A stretch of DNA of 64,000 nt, taken from Pseudomonadota bacterium (GTDB lineage Bacteria > Pseudomonadota > Gammaproteobacteria > Burkholderiales > Rhodocyclaceae). This document shows positions 61,727-64,000 of the stretch, piece by piece. The DNA is taken from NCBI GenBank assembly GCA_018241665.1, contig JAFEDK010000002.1:1-64000 (forward strand). The letters run 5' to 3'. The notes beneath the pieces are model-generated. The model did no database searches. It saw only the letters and a list, made by a program, of their open reading frames with translations, and was not told the origin of the DNA. The position numbers and the translations under genes are program-made. Position 1 is the first letter of the stretch. Every line of letters begins with the position of its first letter.

Positions 61727-62442
61727 GCGAGCCACTGATTGCCCTCACGGGCGTCACTCGCAGCTTCGGCAGCGGGGCTGCGGCATTCCAGGCCCTGCGC
61801 GGCGTAGATCTGACCGTCGAGGAGGGGGATTTCGTCGCCATCATGGGCCCCAGCGGCTCGGGCAAGTCCTCGCTGATGAACATCCTCGGTTGCCTCGATA
61901 CCCCCAGCGGCGGCAGCTACCGCTTCCGTGGCCTGGCTGTGGAGAGTCTGAACCGCGACCAGCGGGCCATGCTGCGCCGCCATGCGCTGGGCTTCGTCTT
62001 CCAGGGCTTCAACCTGCTGGCGCGCACCTCGGCCCAGGAGAACGTGGAGTTGCCGCTGCTCTACCGCGGCGAGCCGGCGGTCCGGCGCCACGAGCTGGCG
62101 CGCGCCGCGCTGGCCTCCGTCGGCCTGTCGGGCTGGGAACACCACACGCCGGCCGAGCTGTCCGGCGGCCAGCAGCAGCGCGTGGCGATCGCCCGGGCGC
62201 TGGTCACCGGGCCATCCCTGCTGCTCGCCGACGAGCCCACCGGCAACCTCGACACCGAACGCAGCCGGGAGATCATGGACCTGCTCGCCGGCCTCAACCG
62301 GGACCAGGGCATCACCGTGCTGATGGTCACCCACGAACCGGACATGGCCGAGTACGCCCACCGTATCGTGCGCCTCGTCGATGGACGCATCGCCAGCGAC
62401 ACGCGCAAGACGGCGGTGCCCGCCGAGGAGGGGGCGCAATGA
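61723..62442 (+). CDS. MacB-type ABC transporter ATPase
   Basis: A LolD/MacB-type ATPase of 239 residues: Walker A G-P-S-G-S-G-K-S-S, Q-loop F-V-F-Q-G-F-N-L-L, signature L-S-G-G-Q-Q-Q-R-V-A, Walker B L-L-L-A-D-E-P-T-G-N-L-D, and the switch His. In E. coli MacB this domain is fused to the permease; here it is separate. It overlaps macA and the permease gene by 4 bases each. Confidence 0.92.
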   Translation: MSEPLIALTGVTRSFGSGAAAFQALRGVDLTVEEGDFVAIMGPSGSGKSSLMNILGCLDTPSGGSYRFRGLAVESLNRDQRAMLRRHALGFVFQGFNLLARTSAQENVELPLLYRGEPAVRRHELARAALASVGLSGWEHHTPAELSGGQQQRVAIARALVTGPSLLLADEPTGNLDTERSREIMDLLAGLNRDQGITVLMVTHEPDMAEYAHRIVRLVDGRIASDTRKTAVPAEEGAQ

Positions 62443-63647
62443 TCTGGAATGCGCTGCTGCTCGCGCTGCGGGAGATCCGCCGCAACCTGATGCGCTCCTT
62501 CCTGACCATCCTCGGCATCGTCATCGGCGTGTCGGCGGTGATCACCATGGTCACTCTCGGCAACGGGGCGACTCAGGCGGTGTCGGATCAGATCGCCAGC
62601 CTGGGTAGCAACCTGCTGATCATCCGCCCGGGCCAGCACCTCGGGCCGGGGCGGGATTCGGCGGGGGCTGCCCAGTTCAAGGTGGCCGACGCGGACGCCC
62701 TGCGCAACCAGGTCAGCGGGTTGGCGGCGGTGGTGCCGCTGAGCAGCAAGAGCGTCACCCTGGTGGCGATGTCGCGCAACTGGTCGTCCGGCGTCACCGG
62801 CACCAGCCGCGACTGGTTCGCCACCGGCAAGTGGCAGGTCGCCGGCGGGCGGATCTTCAACGAGGCGGAAGAGCGCGCTGGCGCCGCGGTGTGCGTGATC
62901 GGCGACACCATCCGGCGCGAACTGTTTGGTGGACAGGATCCGGTCGGCCAGCAGATCCGCGTCAAGCAGTTCTCCTGCGAGGTGATCGGCCTGCTGGCGT
63001 CCAAAGGCCAGTCCACGATGGGTAGCGACCAGGACGACCTGGTGGTGATGCCGCTGCGCACCGTGCAGCGCCGCCTCACAGGCTCGGTGGACGTGGCGAC
63101 GCTGATGGTGTCGGTGCGCGACGACGCCTCCATGGACACTGCCAAGGAGCAGGTGACCTGGCTGATGCGCGAGCGCCGCCACATCGGCCTGGGCGACAAC
63201 GACGACTTCGCGGTGATGGACACCCGCCAGATCGCCGAGACCCTGTCCGGCACCACCAAGGTGATGACCGGCCTGCTCGGCGCGGTGGCGGCGGTGAGCC
63301 TGCTGGTGGGCGGCATCGGCATCATGAACATCATGCTGGTGTCGGTCACCGAGCGGACGCGGGAGATCGGCATCCGCCTGGCCATCGGCGCGCTGGAGCG
63401 GGAGGTGCTGCTGCAGTTCCTCATCGAGGCGGTGGTGCTGGCCTCTCTCGGCGGCATCGTCGGCATTGTGCTGGCCACGCTGGCGTCGGTCGGTGGAGCG
63501 GCGCTGATGCATGTGCCCTATCTGTTCAACCCCGGCATCAACCTGCTGTCCTTCGGTTTCTCGGCGGCCATCGGCGTGCTGTTCGGCTATGTGCCGGCGC
63601 GTCGGGCGGCCCGCCTCGACCCCATCGAAGCCCTGCGCCACGAGTAG
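62439..63647 (+). CDS. MacB-type ABC transporter permease
   Basis: A protein of 402 residues with the MacB layout: one N-terminal helix (about 17-40), a large periplasmic domain (about 45-265) and three C-terminal helices (about 275-395). The hallmark L-V-G-G-I-G-I-M-N-I-M-L-V-S-V-T-E-R-T-R begins the second helix, and R-R-A-A-R-L-D-P-I-E-A-L-R closes it. With the ATPase, MacA and the TolC-like protein it forms a tripartite exporter for peptides, macrolides or lipopeptides; the substrate is unknown. Confidence 0.92.
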   Translation: MIWNALLLALREIRRNLMRSFLTILGIVIGVSAVITMVTLGNGATQAVSDQIASLGSNLLIIRPGQHLGPGRDSAGAAQFKVADADALRNQVSGLAAVVPLSSKSVTLVAMSRNWSSGVTGTSRDWFATGKWQVAGGRIFNEAEERAGAAVCVIGDTIRRELFGGQDPVGQQIRVKQFSCEVIGLLASKGQSTMGSDQDDLVVMPLRTVQRRLTGSVDVATLMVSVRDDASMDTAKEQVTWLMRERRHIGLGDNDDFAVMDTRQIAETLSGTTKVMTGLLGAVAAVSLLVGGIGIMNIMLVSVTERTREIGIRLAIGALEREVLLQFLIEAVVLASLGGIVGIVLATLASVGGAALMHVPYLFNPGINLLSFGFSAAIGVLFGYVPARRAARLDPIEALRHE

Positions 63648-63871
63648 GCCGCGCCTTGCTTGCGGCGTCGTGCGGGGCGGGTGCGCTGGCCCGTGAAGCC
63701 CAATTCGGGGCACAAAAGTCGGAACTTAGCGTGCCGTGCTGCCTCTACGAAGAACGCCCCCCGCGCCAGCGCAGCCAAAAAGGCTGGTGCGGGGATTCAT
63801 GACTCGCCGTTCTTCGACGGTCCGCGCCTGCGTCTGATGCCGGTTGTGCGATCGTCCGGAAGGAGATTGCA

Positions 63872-64000
63872 TGGCGCCCGATCTTTCTTTTCTCCCCGGT
63901 TGGATTGCCCCCCTCGACACCAGCTTCTGGCTGGCCATGTTGCTGGTAATTGCTCCATTGGCAGGTGAAGCGGTGTTCCGCCTGCTCGGCTGGCCTCGCA
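63872..64000 (+). CDS. membrane protein, N-terminal fragment (possibly a cation:proton antiporter)
   Basis: The open frame of 43 codons to the window edge begins MAPDLSFLPGWIAPLD and continues with a hydrophobic helix (FWLAMLLVIAPLAGEAVF). AAGGAG lies 7 bases before the ATG. The start resembles that of KefB/CPA2-type antiporters, but the fragment is too short for a firm call. Confidence 0.5.

Overview
The window looks like the chromosome of a facultatively denitrifying betaproteobacterium, most likely of the Rhodocyclales. The reasons are the uniformly high GC, the housekeeping gene order (ftsK-lolA-rarA-serS, hda/purM), a PEP-CTERM protein, clade I nosZ with nosR, NarX/NarL with a Crp/Fnr-type regulator, type IV minor pilins, and molybdenum storage protein genes of the Azotobacter type. 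The taxon is an inference; no rRNA is present.

Layout. 1-1.4 kb: the end of an IS3-family element, a ProQ/FinO RNA chaperone, and a 36-bp leftover of a decarboxylase gene whose intact relative lies at 3.9 kb. 1.4-6.3 kb: a PQQ dehydrogenase, a small alpha/beta hydrolase, a carboxymuconolactone decarboxylase-type protein, a J-domain protein with a small partner, and a PEP-CTERM protein. 6.5-11.3 kb: an AraC regulator facing a Baeyer-Villiger-type monooxygenase plus MetX-like hydrolase operon, then an S1/P1 nuclease. 11.7-16.6 kb: a TonB-dependent receptor followed by mosB and mosA, with a ModE-like site in front of mosB. 16.6-24 kb: a universal stress protein, two unknown proteins, two large sensor kinases and an orphan HicA-like toxin. 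24-28.7 kb: an envelope polysaccharide operon (polysaccharide deacetylase, DUF4015 glycosidase-like protein, beta-lactamase-like/NamZ fusion). 28.7-33.9 kb: nosZ, nosR and a small membrane protein. 34-43.7 kb: Smr protein, trxB, a Crp-type regulator, ftsK, lolA, rarA, serS, an AhpD-like protein and tRNA-Ser(CGA). 43.8-51.1 kb: an rRNA-methyltransferase-like protein and a minor pilin operon ending in a large membrane protein. 51.5-55.2 kb: narL, narX and a second Crp/Fnr regulator. 55.2-64 kb: dienelactone hydrolase, HAD phosphatase, hda, purM and a MacAB-TolC-type efflux operon; a membrane protein runs off the right edge.

How it works together. Denitrification control is spread over the window: NarX/NarL sense nitrate, a NarL-type 7-2-7 site and an FNR/Dnr-type box precede the 54.4-kb regulator, and another FNR-type box precedes nosZ. 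The mos genes provide a molybdenum store that would serve molybdoenzymes such as nitrate reductase or nitrogenase, though neither is encoded here.

The most unusual non-coding signal is a family of REP-like palindromes (core gggcgaatgaattcgccc) at four intergenic sites. At two of them one palindrome arm leads directly into a perfect minisatellite (14-bp units at one site, 16-bp units at the other) that shares the terminal cccccac of the palindrome.
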